The translations under genes were made by a program, and so were the position numbers. Positions 7,069-14,867 of a stretch of DNA of 19,902 nucleotides are shown here, piece after piece; the stretch's first letter is position 1, and each line of letters begins with the position of its first letter. This DNA is from DASZHA01 sp049644325 (GTDB lineage Bacteria > Chloroflexota > Dormibacteria > DASZGP01). The stretch spans positions 1-19,902 of the forward strand of contig JBARRR010000155.1 of assembly GCA_049644325.1 (NCBI GenBank). Direction: 5' to 3'. The notes below the pieces were generated by a model, which was not told the DNA's origin, did no database searches, and saw only the letters and a program-made list of their open reading frames with translations.

Positions 7069-8295
7069 TCAGCTCGCTGGAGGGTTCTCCACGTACGACC
7101 CCTGGCTCGTCCCCGTCGCAGCGCTGGCCGAGGACCAGCGACGGCGCAGCCTCAGGAACGGAGACTCTATCGCCCAGTAGCTGACGAGCGCGGCAGCAAT
7201 GCTGAGCACCGCTCCGATTGGAAGCAACACCGCGAAATGCCCCCAGCTCGAGCCGGCCGGCAGCGCGCTGACTATCGGGAAGTGCCAAACGAAGAGGCTG
7301 TAGGAAGCCAGCCCAAGAATCGCGAGTGGACGCCACTCCAGGGCCCGCAGCAGGATCCCATCGCGGATCGGAAGGACACAGGCGCCCACGGCGAGGAACC
7401 CCGCGGTCATCACCAGCAGGTCGAGGTTGTACTGGTAGAACACGACCATCATCAAGCCCGCTGAGGCCAGGAGCCAGAGGGTTGATCGCTGCAGGATCGC
7501 GGGGAGCCACGACGGGACGACACCCGCCCAGGACGTACGGATCAGGGCGAGCAGCATGCCGGGGGTGAAGTAGACGAAGTTCGCCGCGAACGAATGGATC
7601 CCCAGGGACAGGTGCGCGAGCGAATGGGGTCCGTACGTGAGCCAGATGACGTAGCTCACAGCTCCAAGGCCCAGGATCACGACGGCGGCGCGCGCCCCCG
7701 ACCGACGGGCCACCAGGGCGATGCCCCACGCCAGGAACGGCAGAGTGGCATAGAACACGATCTCGACGGTCACCGACCACAAGAGGCTGTTGGGCAGGTC
7801 GGCGGTGTCAGCGAAGAGGGTCTGCGTGAAGGTGGCGAACTTGAGCAGCGGTAGCCGGTGGCGAAGCTGAGGATCGAGGAAGATCAGAGCAATCACCACC
7901 GCGTAGTAGAGGGGAAGGATGCGCAACACCCGGTTGCGCGTGTAGCGAGCGAGGTTGACGGTGGCTCCGTCTCCCACGTCTCGGACCGCGAAGGGGCGGT
8001 AGAGCAGGTAGCCAGACAGGCAGAAGAAGATGAACACTCCAAAACCGCCGCCATAAACGACGCGTCGCGGATAGGTCGCGAGAGCAGGTGCGCCGTAACC
8101 AACCGACTGGCCGAAAGTGTGGCCCACCATGACCGCAGACGCCGCCAGGGCCCGCATGCTCTCCAGCCGCACCGAGCGAGTCTCCCCCGACTGGTCGATC
8201 TGCTTGGGAGCGGCTACCTCCTCCGGTGTCCCCGCCTCCACCGCGTCACCGCCGGGGCTGGCAGGCGTCCCGCCCGCTACTGATTCGGAGGTCAT
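7069..8295 (-). CDS. Acyltransferase 3 family membrane protein (OafA/YrhL-like)
   Basis: This roughly 408-residue polytopic protein has about ten hydrophobic helices and the hallmarks of membrane O-acyltransferases. An RLESMRALAA segment leads into the first helix with a conserved histidine (VMVGH), followed by the FFCLSGYLL segment typical of the family. Such enzymes move acyl groups, often acetyl, onto sugars of surface polysaccharide, peptidoglycan or glycolipid. The N-terminal 45 or so residues are Glu/Ala/Gly-rich and cytoplasmic. I chose the ATG at 8295-8293; a GTG at 8340 would add 15 residues and lies 14 bases after the stop of the upstream zinc-ribbon gene. Neither start has a clear ribosome binding site. 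The nearby glycosyltransferases make a role in glycan decoration plausible. Confidence 0.88.
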   Translation of the reverse strand: MTSESVAGGTPASPGGDAVEAGTPEEVAAPKQIDQSGETRSVRLESMRALAASAVMVGHTFGQSVGYGAPALATYPRRVVYGGGFGVFIFFCLSGYLLYRPFAVRDVGDGATVNLARYTRNRVLRILPLYYAVVIALIFLDPQLRHRLPLLKFATFTQTLFADTADLPNSLLWSVTVEIVFYATLPFLAWGIALVARRSGARAAVVILGLGAVSYVIWLTYGPHSLAHLSLGIHSFAANFVYFTPGMLLALIRTSWAGVVPSWLPAILQRSTLWLLASAGLMMVVFYQYNLDLLVMTAGFLAVGACVLPIRDGILLRALEWRPLAILGLASYSLFVWHFPIVSALPAGSSWGHFAVLLPIGAVLSIAAALVSYWAIESPFLRLRRRWSSASAATGTSQGSYVENPPAS

Positions 8296-8354
8296 ATACG
8301 GCTCTAGTTCTACACGATCTCCAGCCCGCGACCTTGTCACGACCGAGCCCCGCG

Positions 8355-8801
8355 CTATTCGACGGCTGGCTCCTCCGACTTGGCAGGCGCAGTGTGCGCG
8401 TTGGCGGCGGCAGCCCCTGCCGCGGCCGGCGCGGGCTTGTCTGCACCGGCGGCAGCCGCGGCGGCCTTCGCCGCCTGCGACTTCTTGAGGGCCTCGGCCT
8501 TCTCGCGCTCCTGCTTGACGAATTCCATGTAGCCGGAGTACGGCACCTCACCCTGCGGTGAGTGGGCCACGTCCGACCTGTCGGGGGCGAGGTTCTCGAT
8601 CGCCGGCTCCACCACCTGGCCCCGACCGTCGCGATAGTGGACCTCGCCGCAGGAGCAGTCGGCCTTGTAGTGGTCGACCTTGTCGACCCCGATCACCGGG
8701 TCCTTGTAGACCACCGGCTGCCAATGCAGCTTGGCCCCACAGTTGTCGCAGGTCGAGGGCAGCGACTTGGGAATCGGGAACTTGAAGGCGCGTCCGAACA
8801 T
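8355..8801 (-). CDS. Zinc-ribbon-like protein with FPIP N-terminal motif and Ala-rich tail
   Basis: This protein has about 148 residues. It opens with F-K-FPIP (6-11), then carries a CxxC pair (C18, C21) and a CxC pair (C49, C51) that could bind one metal ion. It continues with a charged helical segment and a low-complexity Ala/Pro-rich tail of about 50 residues. The start is the ATG at 8801-8799; in-frame codons further upstream lead into the opposite gene and look non-coding. No ribosome binding site is seen, and a TAACAT -10-like sequence ends 10 bases before the ATG, so the message may be nearly leaderless. The first 22 residues resemble those of the protein encoded at 6571-6771. It is divergent from the molybdopterin oxidoreductase gene. 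The family is not recognised. Confidence 0.72.
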   Translation of the reverse strand: MFGRAFKFPIPKSLPSTCDNCGAKLHWQPVVYKDPVIGVDKVDHYKADCSCGEVHYRDGRGQVVEPAIENLAPDRSDVAHSPQGEVPYSGYMEFVKQEREKAEALKKSQAAKAAAAAAGADKPAPAAAGAAAANAHTAPAKSEEPAVE

Positions 8802-8868
8802 CGGCGGGTGAATGTTAACCGATACCCAATCGGCGGAATTCTCGGGTTGGCGCAGAATTTGAACTGTT
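8802..8868. promoter_or_regulatory. Short divergent promoter region
   Basis: Only 67 bases separate the two divergent start codons, and neither gene has a recognisable Shine-Dalgarno sequence. TAACAT (minus strand) ends 10 bases before the zinc-ribbon ATG, and AGAATT (plus strand) ends 9 bases before the oxidoreductase ATG. Both are where -10 boxes of leaderless messages would sit. TCGGCGG occurs twice (8801-8807 and 8831-8837). Leaderless transcription is inferred. Confidence 0.4.
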
Positions 8869-9540
8869 ATGGCCAAGCGCGAGCTCGACATGTCCGCCCC
8901 GGGCGAGCAGCGCATCGGGCGACGCCTGTTCGTGGGCTTGCTCGCGGCCGGCGGCGTGGTGGTCGCGGGTGGAGCGCAGCTCTTCAGCTCGATCGGGCAG
9001 CTGCCGGTGCTGAAGACCCTGATCCCCAAGGACGGCTTCTACTTCTATACCGTCTCCTCGGTGGAGCCCAGGTTCGACGGCCAGAACTGGGACCTGCGGA
9101 TCGAGGGGCTGGTCAAGAACCCGCTGACCATCAGCTTCAAGCAGCTGATGGCGCTGCAGCAGTCCGACCAGACCCATGACTACATGTGCGTCACCGGCTG
9201 GAAGGTCCAGCAAGTTCGCTGGCAGGGACCGCTGGTCTCGACCCTGATCGACCTGGCCGGGGCGCTGCCGGAGGCGACCGCCATCAGCTTCGACTCCGCC
9301 GACGGCGTCTACACCGACAGCCTCTTGCTAGAAGAGGCGCGCCGCCCCGAGGTGCTGCTGGCTCACAGCCTCAACGGTGCCCCGCTGGAGGCGGACCGGG
9401 GCGCGGCCCTGCGGCTGGTGATCCCCTTCATGTTCGGCTACAAGGGGACCAAGTGGGTTTCGCGGATCCGGCTGACGGCGCAGCAGGAGATCGGCTACTG
9501 GGAGCAGCGTGGATATGACGTCAACGCCTACCTCAAGTAG
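8869..9540 (+). CDS. Molybdopterin-dependent oxidoreductase, sulfite oxidase/MsrP-like
   Basis: This 223-residue protein has an N-terminal twin-arginine-type signal (R18-R19-L-F, then a hydrophobic stretch to about residue 42), predicting folded export with bound molybdenum cofactor. The rest is a single Moco domain of the sulfite oxidase fold. C107 (in YMCVTGW) is the expected molybdenum-ligating cysteine. No dimerisation domain follows, as in MsrP/YedY-type catalytic subunits. The substrate could be sulfite, a sulfoxide or another small oxidised compound. The next gene overlaps its end and encodes a di-heme cytochrome b that would exchange electrons with the membrane quinone pool. The start is the ATG at 8869; no ribosome binding site is evident. 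Confidence 0.9.
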   Translation: MAKRELDMSAPGEQRIGRRLFVGLLAAGGVVVAGGAQLFSSIGQLPVLKTLIPKDGFYFYTVSSVEPRFDGQNWDLRIEGLVKNPLTISFKQLMALQQSDQTHDYMCVTGWKVQQVRWQGPLVSTLIDLAGALPEATAISFDSADGVYTDSLLLEEARRPEVLLAHSLNGAPLEADRGAALRLVIPFMFGYKGTKWVSRIRLTAQQEIGYWEQRGYDVNAYLK

Positions 9541-10219
9541 CGCCAAGGGCGCCGGCGCCGCCGGCGCCGGGACCGGTCCGGAGACGGTCGAGCGCTTCAG
9601 TCTCTCCGAGCGCCTCTTCCACTGGGCCTTCGCCATCCCCTTTATGCTCACCATCCTCACCGGCCTGGCGCTCTACTTCCAGGGCCTGGAGAAGCTGGTT
9701 GGCAGCCGGGAATTGGTCCGAGACGTCCACCGCTTCGCCGGCCTGGCAGTGGTCGTGCTGCCGCTGGTGGTGCTGGCATTGGGCGACCGCCGCGGGATCG
9801 CCCGGGATGCGAGCGAGGTCGATCGCTGGAGCGAAGACGATCGCAGATGGTTCCGCTCCTGGCTCTGGCGCAAGGTCGGCGGCCGCGACAAGCTGCCGGC
9901 GCAGGGACGGTTCAACGCCGGGCAGAAGTTCAACGCCGTACTCACCCTGGCCGGGATCGTCTGGCTGTCGATGACCGGGCTGCTGATCTTCCCCGGCATC
10001 CACCCGCCCTTCTGGCTGGTCTCCAACTCCCGCGACCTCCACAACCTCGCCTGGATGGTCCTGACCCTGGCCGTGATCGGGCACATCTTCCTCGCCGCGG
10101 TCTACCCGCCGACGCGTCCGGGGCTGTTCGGCATCATCACCGGCCGGGTGCGCCGAGACTGGCTGGCCAAGCACCATCCCCTCTCCATCAAGGCCGATCC
10201 GCCCAAGCCCAAACCGTAG
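9515..10219 (+). CDS. Cytochrome b subunit, formate dehydrogenase gamma (FdnI)-like
   Basis: This membrane protein has about 234 residues and four hydrophobic helices. Histidines at 36 (RLFHW), 72 (DVHRF), 176 (DLHNL) and 190 (IGHIF) match the paired axial ligands of a two-heme cytochrome b. The segment FNAGQKFN before the third helix is characteristic of FdnI-type gamma subunits. It would link the exported Moco enzyme encoded immediately upstream to the quinone pool. The Ser/Ala/Gly-rich N-terminus is probably disordered. I chose the ATG at 9515, 10 bases after GGAG (9501-9504); the GTG at 9509 is an alternative. The gene overlaps the oxidoreductase gene by 26 bases, supporting co-translation. 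Confidence 0.92.
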   Translation: MTSTPTSSSAKGAGAAGAGTGPETVERFSLSERLFHWAFAIPFMLTILTGLALYFQGLEKLVGSRELVRDVHRFAGLAVVVLPLVVLALGDRRGIARDASEVDRWSEDDRRWFRSWLWRKVGGRDKLPAQGRFNAGQKFNAVLTLAGIVWLSMTGLLIFPGIHPPFWLVSNSRDLHNLAWMVLTLAVIGHIFLAAVYPPTRPGLFGIITGRVRRDWLAKHHPLSIKADPPKPKP

Positions 10220-10229
10220 ACTTCAGTTC

Positions 10230-10631
10230 GTGGCTGCACCCACCGTGGCCGAGGCGATGCGCCCTCGCGTCCCCGGCTGCACGCTCCGCACCCCCGTGAT
10301 GGAGGTGGCCCGGCGCCTTCATGAGGAGGGCGCCCGGCGGATGGTGGTGGCCAGCGCCGGCAGCGACCTGATCGCAGGCACCGTCAGCGACCTCGACCTG
10401 CTCCGCGCGGTGATCGAGGGCAAGACCGAGGGCATGGCGTCCGACATCATGACCCTGGACGCCCCGGCCACGGTGGAGGCGGGCGAGCCGCTGGCCGAGG
10501 CGGTGCGGCGGATGGCCGATGAGGGGGTCGACTTCCTCGTCGTCACCGGCGGCTCCCCGGCCCGTCCCGTGGGCGTCCTCTCCCACGCCGAGGTGGCCGC
10601 CTTCCTGGCCCGGGGCAAGGACCACCGTTGA
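10230..10631 (+). CDS. Tandem CBS-domain protein
   Basis: This soluble protein of 133 residues consists almost entirely of two CBS motifs (about 5-60 and 70-128). Typical features are the AEAMRPRV and SDIMTLDAP openings, the GTVSDLDLLRAV turn and the VGVLSHAEV end. CBS pairs bind adenine nucleotides or metal ions and act as energy or ionic-strength sensors. It begins with GTG 10 bases after the cytochrome gene and ends overlapping the next CBS gene, so it belongs to the oxidoreductase transcript. Its partner is unknown; the adjacent CBS protein with a membrane anchor is the obvious candidate. Confidence 0.88.
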   Translation: MAAPTVAEAMRPRVPGCTLRTPVMEVARRLHEEGARRMVVASAGSDLIAGTVSDLDLLRAVIEGKTEGMASDIMTLDAPATVEAGEPLAEAVRRMADEGVDFLVVTGGSPARPVGVLSHAEVAAFLARGKDHR

Positions 10632-11269
10632 GCGCCGGCTCCGCGGCGCCGGCGCTCCCGCCCGACCAGTCGCTGGGCGACGCGGCACGCACCCGACCGG
10701 TGCGCGACGTCATGCGCCACGGCGTTGTCCTGGTGGATGCCGACGCGTCGGCCCGCGATGTCGCGCGGACGATGCGCGACCACGACGTGCGCTCGGTGCT
10801 GGCCATCGACATCAGCAGCGAGCTGCTCGGCCTGATCGACGAGGGCAGCCTGGCCAGCGCCTTCGAGGACCCCGATGGCACCACCGCGATCAGCATCGCC
10901 GACCCCGACCCTCTCACCGTCGACCCCGACCAGTCCGTGGGCGAGGTGGCGCGCAAGATGCTGGCCGCCGGCGTGACCCGCGCCCTGGTGGCGCCGCCGG
11001 CGCCGACCGAGGAATCGGGGGTCTGGTCAGAGTGGAAGGAGCGGGGCCTGCCCCTGGGGATGATCAGCGTCGGCGACTTCCTGGCGCGGCTGGACGAGCT
11101 CGAGTCGGTCGTCCGGGCCGGCCCCGGGCGGCGGGAATCGATGCGGCGGCGGGCGGCGCCCTGGATCGCGCTGGCGCTGGTGGTCCTGATCCTGGTCTTC
11201 GCCGCCATCGTCGTCTTCGCCTACGTCACCGGCACCCACCAGGTCACCACCAAGCCCGGGCTGCAGTGA
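10628..11269 (+). CDS. Membrane-anchored CBS-domain protein
   Basis: This 213-residue protein has two CBS motifs (about 22-78 and 85-158), the second partly degenerate, followed by a basic linker and one hydrophobic helix (about 177-200) near the C-terminus. The short tail (THQVTTKPGLQ) would lie outside the membrane, with the CBS pair inside. It starts at TTG inside the end of the preceding CBS gene (TTGA), and its stop overlaps the GTG of the first GT-C gene (GTGA). A tail-anchored CBS pair is uncommon and could report cell energy state to a membrane partner encoded nearby, either the cytochrome b or the glycosyltransferases. That link is inference. Confidence 0.85.
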   Translation: MSAGSAAPALPPDQSLGDAARTRPVRDVMRHGVVLVDADASARDVARTMRDHDVRSVLAIDISSELLGLIDEGSLASAFEDPDGTTAISIADPDPLTVDPDQSVGEVARKMLAAGVTRALVAPPAPTEESGVWSEWKERGLPLGMISVGDFLARLDELESVVRAGPGRRESMRRRAAPWIALALVVLILVFAAIVVFAYVTGTHQVTTKPGLQ

Positions 11270-12777
11270 GCGCCAACGCCGAGAGGGCTCCGGACCAGAC
11301 CGCGGCGCCCGTGGCCGAGCGGGCGGCGCCGGCGGCGGCGGGCATGGCGGCGGCGAACCTGGCGGCGCGGCTCCGCGGGCTGAGCAGCTACGCGCGGGCG
11401 GTGTTCGCGATCACCCTCCTGGCCCTGGCCTCCCGCCTGGTCCTGTTGGGCACCGTGCCCCGGCTCTGGGGCGACGAGGCCTTCACGGGGGTGGCCGTGC
11501 GCCAATCGCTGCTGGGGATGCTCGACGTGGTCCGTCACGACAACCATCCGCCGCTGCAGTACCTGCTGGTGCGGGCGGTGGCCGTCGCCTCCACGTCGCC
11601 GGGGGCGCTTCGCCTGGTGTCGGCGCTGGCCGGCGTCGCCGCCGTCCCAGTGGCGGCGGCGCTGGGGCGCCGGCTTCACGGCGATTGGGCCGGGATCCTG
11701 GCGGCGGCGGCGGTGGCGGCGTATCCCCAGTTCCTGCTGACCTCGCGCGACACCCGGATGTACGCCTTGGCGACCACCCTGGTCCTGGTCGCGGCGCTGG
11801 CGCTCTGGCGCGCGGTCGAGAGGCCGACAGGACGGCGGCTGGCGATCTACGCACTGTCCGTCGCCCTGGCGGTATACACGCACTACTTCGCGGTGCTGGC
11901 GATCACCGGGGCCCTGCTGGTCGCGCTGGTGGTTTTCCGCCCGAGCCTGCGGACCTCGGCCAAGCTGGTCATGGCCTGCGCCGCCGGGGGCGTCACGCTG
12001 GTGCCCTGGCTGGTCGTCGCCCTAGCCCAGTTCCAGCACGCCGGTGACCCGTTCTGGCTGCCGAAGGTGACGCTGACCTCGGTGGTCCCCGACCTCGGGG
12101 CCACCCTTGCGCTCCCGCCAGCGGAGGCGGTGGCGGTGGTGGCGCAGTGGCTGGGCGCGGTCGCAGCGATCGCGTTGGGGGTCGCCTTCCTCCGGCGGCT
12201 CGCTCCTGAGCGGCGCCAGGATGCCGCCTTCCTGCTGGGCTGCGCCGCGGTGCCGACCTTGGCACTGATGCTGGTCAGCCTCTACAAGCCGCTGTACGAC
12301 CCGCGCTTTGCCGGCATGTTCTGGGGCAGCGCGGTCGTGGTCCTGGGGGCGGGGCTGGCCATCTTCCGCCGCGGCTGGATGGCGGCGGGCGCGATCGGCA
12401 TTCTCGCCGCCGCGGCCACAGCCATGCTGCTGCAGGTCCACAACCCGGACTTTGACGCCCTCCTCGCTCCCATCGCCGGCCACCCCCAGCCCGGGGACGT
12501 CGTCGTGACGAACGGCCCCACCCACTACTTCTCGGTGGCGTACACCCTCGGCCCGGACGCCTATCCCGGGGTCAAGGTGGTGGCAGACCAGGTCCCGTGG
12601 TTCTTCGGCGTCGCCGGCTACGCCCCAGGCGCCCAGGTGCGGCGCGTCCCCGACACCGGAGGCCGCATCTTCCTGGTGACCGACGCTGGTCAGCCCGACC
12701 CCGCCCTGCCCGCCGGCTACCAGCGCGTGGCGCACAGCTGCCAGGAGTACGCCTGCCTGGACACCTACAGCCGGTAG
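11266..12777 (+). CDS. GT-C glycosyltransferase, PMT/ArnT-like
   Basis: This multi-spanning membrane protein of 503 residues has about ten hydrophobic helices and the D-E motif (D70-E71 in RLWGDEAF) in the first extracytoplasmic loop. That motif is the hallmark of PMT_2-type enzymes that use polyprenyl-phosphate sugars. Further family-like pieces are HPPLQYLL, SRDTRMYAL and THYFA. A C-terminal soluble part (about 400-503) lies outside the membrane. The start is the GTG at 11266, four bases inside the preceding gene's stop. A longer open frame continues upstream to 10519, but it lies over the CBS genes and is not real. A paralogous enzyme follows after 5 bases. The substrate is unknown. Confidence 0.88.
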   Translation: MSANAERAPDQTAAPVAERAAPAAAGMAAANLAARLRGLSSYARAVFAITLLALASRLVLLGTVPRLWGDEAFTGVAVRQSLLGMLDVVRHDNHPPLQYLLVRAVAVASTSPGALRLVSALAGVAAVPVAAALGRRLHGDWAGILAAAAVAAYPQFLLTSRDTRMYALATTLVLVAALALWRAVERPTGRRLAIYALSVALAVYTHYFAVLAITGALLVALVVFRPSLRTSAKLVMACAAGGVTLVPWLVVALAQFQHAGDPFWLPKVTLTSVVPDLGATLALPPAEAVAVVAQWLGAVAAIALGVAFLRRLAPERRQDAAFLLGCAAVPTLALMLVSLYKPLYDPRFAGMFWGSAVVVLGAGLAIFRRGWMAAGAIGILAAAATAMLLQVHNPDFDALLAPIAGHPQPGDVVVTNGPTHYFSVAYTLGPDAYPGVKVVADQVPWFFGVAGYAPGAQVRRVPDTGGRIFLVTDAGQPDPALPAGYQRVAHSCQEYACLDTYSR

Positions 12778-12782
12778 CCGTC

Positions 12783-14312
12783 GTGGAGGCATCCAAGCCG
12801 CAGGCGATCGCGCCCGCGCGTCAACGCGCCCTCCCCGTCGCCGCCATGCTGCTGGCCGGGCTGCCGCTGCTCATCACCGTGGCGGCAGCCGCGGTCCGCC
12901 TGGCGGCGCTCACCACGCAGCCCGGCGGGCTCTACCCCGACGAGGGCGCGGAGGCGCTCGACGCCCACCGCCTCCTCCATGAGCCCGGCTTCCACCCAGT
13001 CTTCTTCCAGGACGACGCCGGCCGCGAGGCGATGTACGGCTACATGGTGGCGGCCGCCTTCCGGGTCCTGGGTGAGTCGGTCGTCGTGCTGCGCGGCGTC
13101 TCGGCGGTGCTGGGGGTGCTCTTCGTCGTCGCCATCTACTTCGCCCTGCGTCGCTTCGGCCGGGGCGCGGCCCTGGCAGGGATGGCCTGGTCGGCCGGCA
13201 CCCTCTGGCTGATCGCCATCTCCCGGGACGGCATGCGCAATGCCACCGTCCCCATCTTCGGGGCGCTGGCGCTGTGGGCCCTGCTCCGCTGGGGCGACAG
13301 GCCGGACCGCAAATGGGCCCTCCTTGCGGGAGCCGCGCTTGGCGCGGGGCTCTGGACCTACCAGCCGCTCAAGCTGACCCCGTTCCTGGTGGCGCTGTGG
13401 CTGGCGTGGATGTGGTGGCGCAACCGGGAGCGCTTCATCGCCATGCGCCGCGACCTTCGCTGGGCACTGCTTGCCTTCCTGGTGGTGGCGGCCCCGATGC
13501 TCTTCACCGCCGTGACCGACCCCGCGGGGTACTTCGGGCGCGCCGTCGGCGTCTCACCGCTGAACCCGGTTAACACCAACGTCAGCCTGGTGGACCATAC
13601 CCTGTTGACCCTGGGCATGTGGGTCTTTGCCGGCGACCCCAACGCTCGCCATAACGTGGGCTCGCTGCCGCTGCTGGGCTGGCCCCTCTTCGTTCTGGCC
13701 GGGCTCGGCGTCTGGCGCGCATGGCGGCACCGCCAGGACCCAGGCCACGTGCTCCTCCTGCTGGGGATCCCGATCTACCTGCTGCCGCCCCTCGCGGGCA
13801 TCGATGGTGGCGCCCCTCACTTCCTGCGCAGCCTCGGCCTGGCGCCCTTCCTCGCCGGGCTGATCGGGCTGGGCGCGGTGGAGGCCGTCGACCTGGTCCG
13901 ATCGCTGGTGCGCCGGCCCTGGGCGGCGCCGGCGATGGCGGCGGCGCTGGGCGTGCTCCTCGTGGGCCTCGGTGCCGGCAGCGCGTCGGCGTATTTCTGG
14001 CGGCCGGTCAGCGACCGCTACCAGGCGTACGCATTCGACATCGTGGCCGCGGCCAACGCCGCAGCGGCCCCCGGCAGCGCCATCGTCATCGACGACTACA
14101 GCGCCATCGACGTCCGCTTCCTCGACGCTGGCAGCCTGCCGACGATCTACGCGCCGGGGTCGACGATCGACTCGCCCTCGCGCTATCGCCTCGTGGTCGC
14201 CATCAAACGCGCCGACCTGGCGCGGGCGCTGGGCGATGCGACGGCGGCGCGGGCCGAGGTGGTGGAGCGCGACCCGGGGGGCCAGCCAGTGGTCTGGGCC
14301 GTCAGCCCCTGA
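12783..14312 (+). CDS. GT-C glycosyltransferase, PMT-like, second copy
   Basis: This 509-residue protein has about eleven hydrophobic helices. The catalytic-type acidic pair is D53-E54 (YPDEGAEALD) in the first outer loop, and SRDGMRN corresponds in position to SRDTRMY of the preceding enzyme. It ends in a soluble extracytoplasmic domain (about 410-509). The two proteins are related in layout but clearly diverged, so this is not a recent duplication. The GTG start lies 5 bases after the previous stop with no visible ribosome binding site, suggesting translational coupling. A longer open frame extends upstream within the preceding gene and is rejected. It converges with the Rrf2 gene, separated by 13 bases. 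Confidence 0.87.
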   Translation: MEASKPQAIAPARQRALPVAAMLLAGLPLLITVAAAAVRLAALTTQPGGLYPDEGAEALDAHRLLHEPGFHPVFFQDDAGREAMYGYMVAAAFRVLGESVVVLRGVSAVLGVLFVVAIYFALRRFGRGAALAGMAWSAGTLWLIAISRDGMRNATVPIFGALALWALLRWGDRPDRKWALLAGAALGAGLWTYQPLKLTPFLVALWLAWMWWRNRERFIAMRRDLRWALLAFLVVAAPMLFTAVTDPAGYFGRAVGVSPLNPVNTNVSLVDHTLLTLGMWVFAGDPNARHNVGSLPLLGWPLFVLAGLGVWRAWRHRQDPGHVLLLLGIPIYLLPPLAGIDGGAPHFLRSLGLAPFLAGLIGLGAVEAVDLVRSLVRRPWAAPAMAAALGVLLVGLGAGSASAYFWRPVSDRYQAYAFDIVAAANAAAAPGSAIVIDDYSAIDVRFLDAGSLPTIYAPGSTIDSPSRYRLVVAIKRADLARALGDATAARAEVVERDPGGQPVVWAVSP

Positions 14313-14325
14313 GGGGCCCGGGGTT

Positions 14326-14796
14326 CTAGGGTCGGCCGGAGAGGGCCTCGGCGGTGACCGCCGCCAGCGTGGCGCCGTTCTTGCGCAACAGCTTCTCGCG
14401 CAGGTGGGCCAGGTCCATGGTGCTGAGGACGTCCATGACGCAATCGCGAACGTCGAGCCAGACATCCTGGATCACGGCGATGCTGGTGCCGGAGTGCGGG
14501 TCAACCTCCTCGCGGAGGCAGCCGCCGGGGGTGACAGGCCCGTCGATGGCCTCGATCACGTCGGCCAGGTTGATCTCCTCGGCGGTCTTGGCCAGGACAT
14601 ATCCGCCGTGGGCGCCGCGGATGCTCTCGACCAGCCCCGCCTTACGCAGGTCAGCCATGATCTGCTCGAGGAAGCCCTCGGGGATCTCGGCGCGATCGGC
14701 GATAACCCGCACCTGCACCGGCAGGTCCGGCTGTCCGTTGATGGAGAGGTCGAGCATGGCCTTGATGCCGTACTCACACTTGGCGGAGAAGATCAT
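14326..14796 (-). CDS. Rrf2 family transcriptional regulator
   Basis: This 156-residue protein has the Rrf2 winged helix at the N-terminus: KCEYGIKAMLDL opens the first helix, and the wing is RGAHGGYVLAK (60-70). Members such as IscR and NsrR hold an iron-sulfur cluster with three clustered cysteines after residue 90. Here the cysteines are C7, C93 and C119, so the usual close trio is absent. A cluster with other ligands, or a cluster-free CymR-like mode, is possible. The ATG at 14796 has an AAGAAG-like ribosome binding site. It lies downstream of two DsrE-like genes, hinting at control by sulfur or redox state. An 8-base inverted repeat just upstream may be its own operator. Confidence 0.92.
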   Translation of the reverse strand: MIFSAKCEYGIKAMLDLSINGQPDLPVQVRVIADRAEIPEGFLEQIMADLRKAGLVESIRGAHGGYVLAKTAEEINLADVIEAIDGPVTPGGCLREEVDPHSGTSIAVIQDVWLDVRDCVMDVLSTMDLAHLREKLLRKNGATLAAVTAEALSGRP

Positions 14797-14817
14797 CGCT
14801 TCTTAATCCTACCCGTG

Positions 14818-14847
14818 GCGCGTCACCAAACCGACGTTATGACGCGC
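14818..14847. promoter_or_regulatory. Inverted repeat upstream of the Rrf2 gene
   Basis: GCGCGTCA (14818-14825) and TGACGCGC (14840-14847) form a perfect 8-base inverted repeat with a 14-base spacer. It sits 22-51 bases before the Rrf2 start codon and after the DsrE-like gene, in the only gap of this minus-strand cluster. Symmetry and position suggest an autoregulatory operator. A transcription terminator is less likely because no T-run follows on the minus strand. Confidence 0.45.
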
Positions 14848-14867
14848 GCACAGGCCGGCGGCCGAGT

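Noticed and set aside
6941..7780. Minus-strand frame ending in GGRNRTFNLRVQSALPYHLATP
   Set aside because: It lies out of frame across the acyltransferase gene and ends in the antisense of the tRNA; no ribosome binding site or domain.
10519..11265. Long upstream extension of the first GT-C gene
   Set aside because: The extension overlies both CBS genes in another frame and has Arg/Pro/Gly-rich shadow composition; the GTGA junction at 11266 gives a normal GT-C N-terminus.
12597..12782. Upstream extension of the second GT-C gene
   Set aside because: It lies inside the first GT-C gene in another frame with typical shadow composition.
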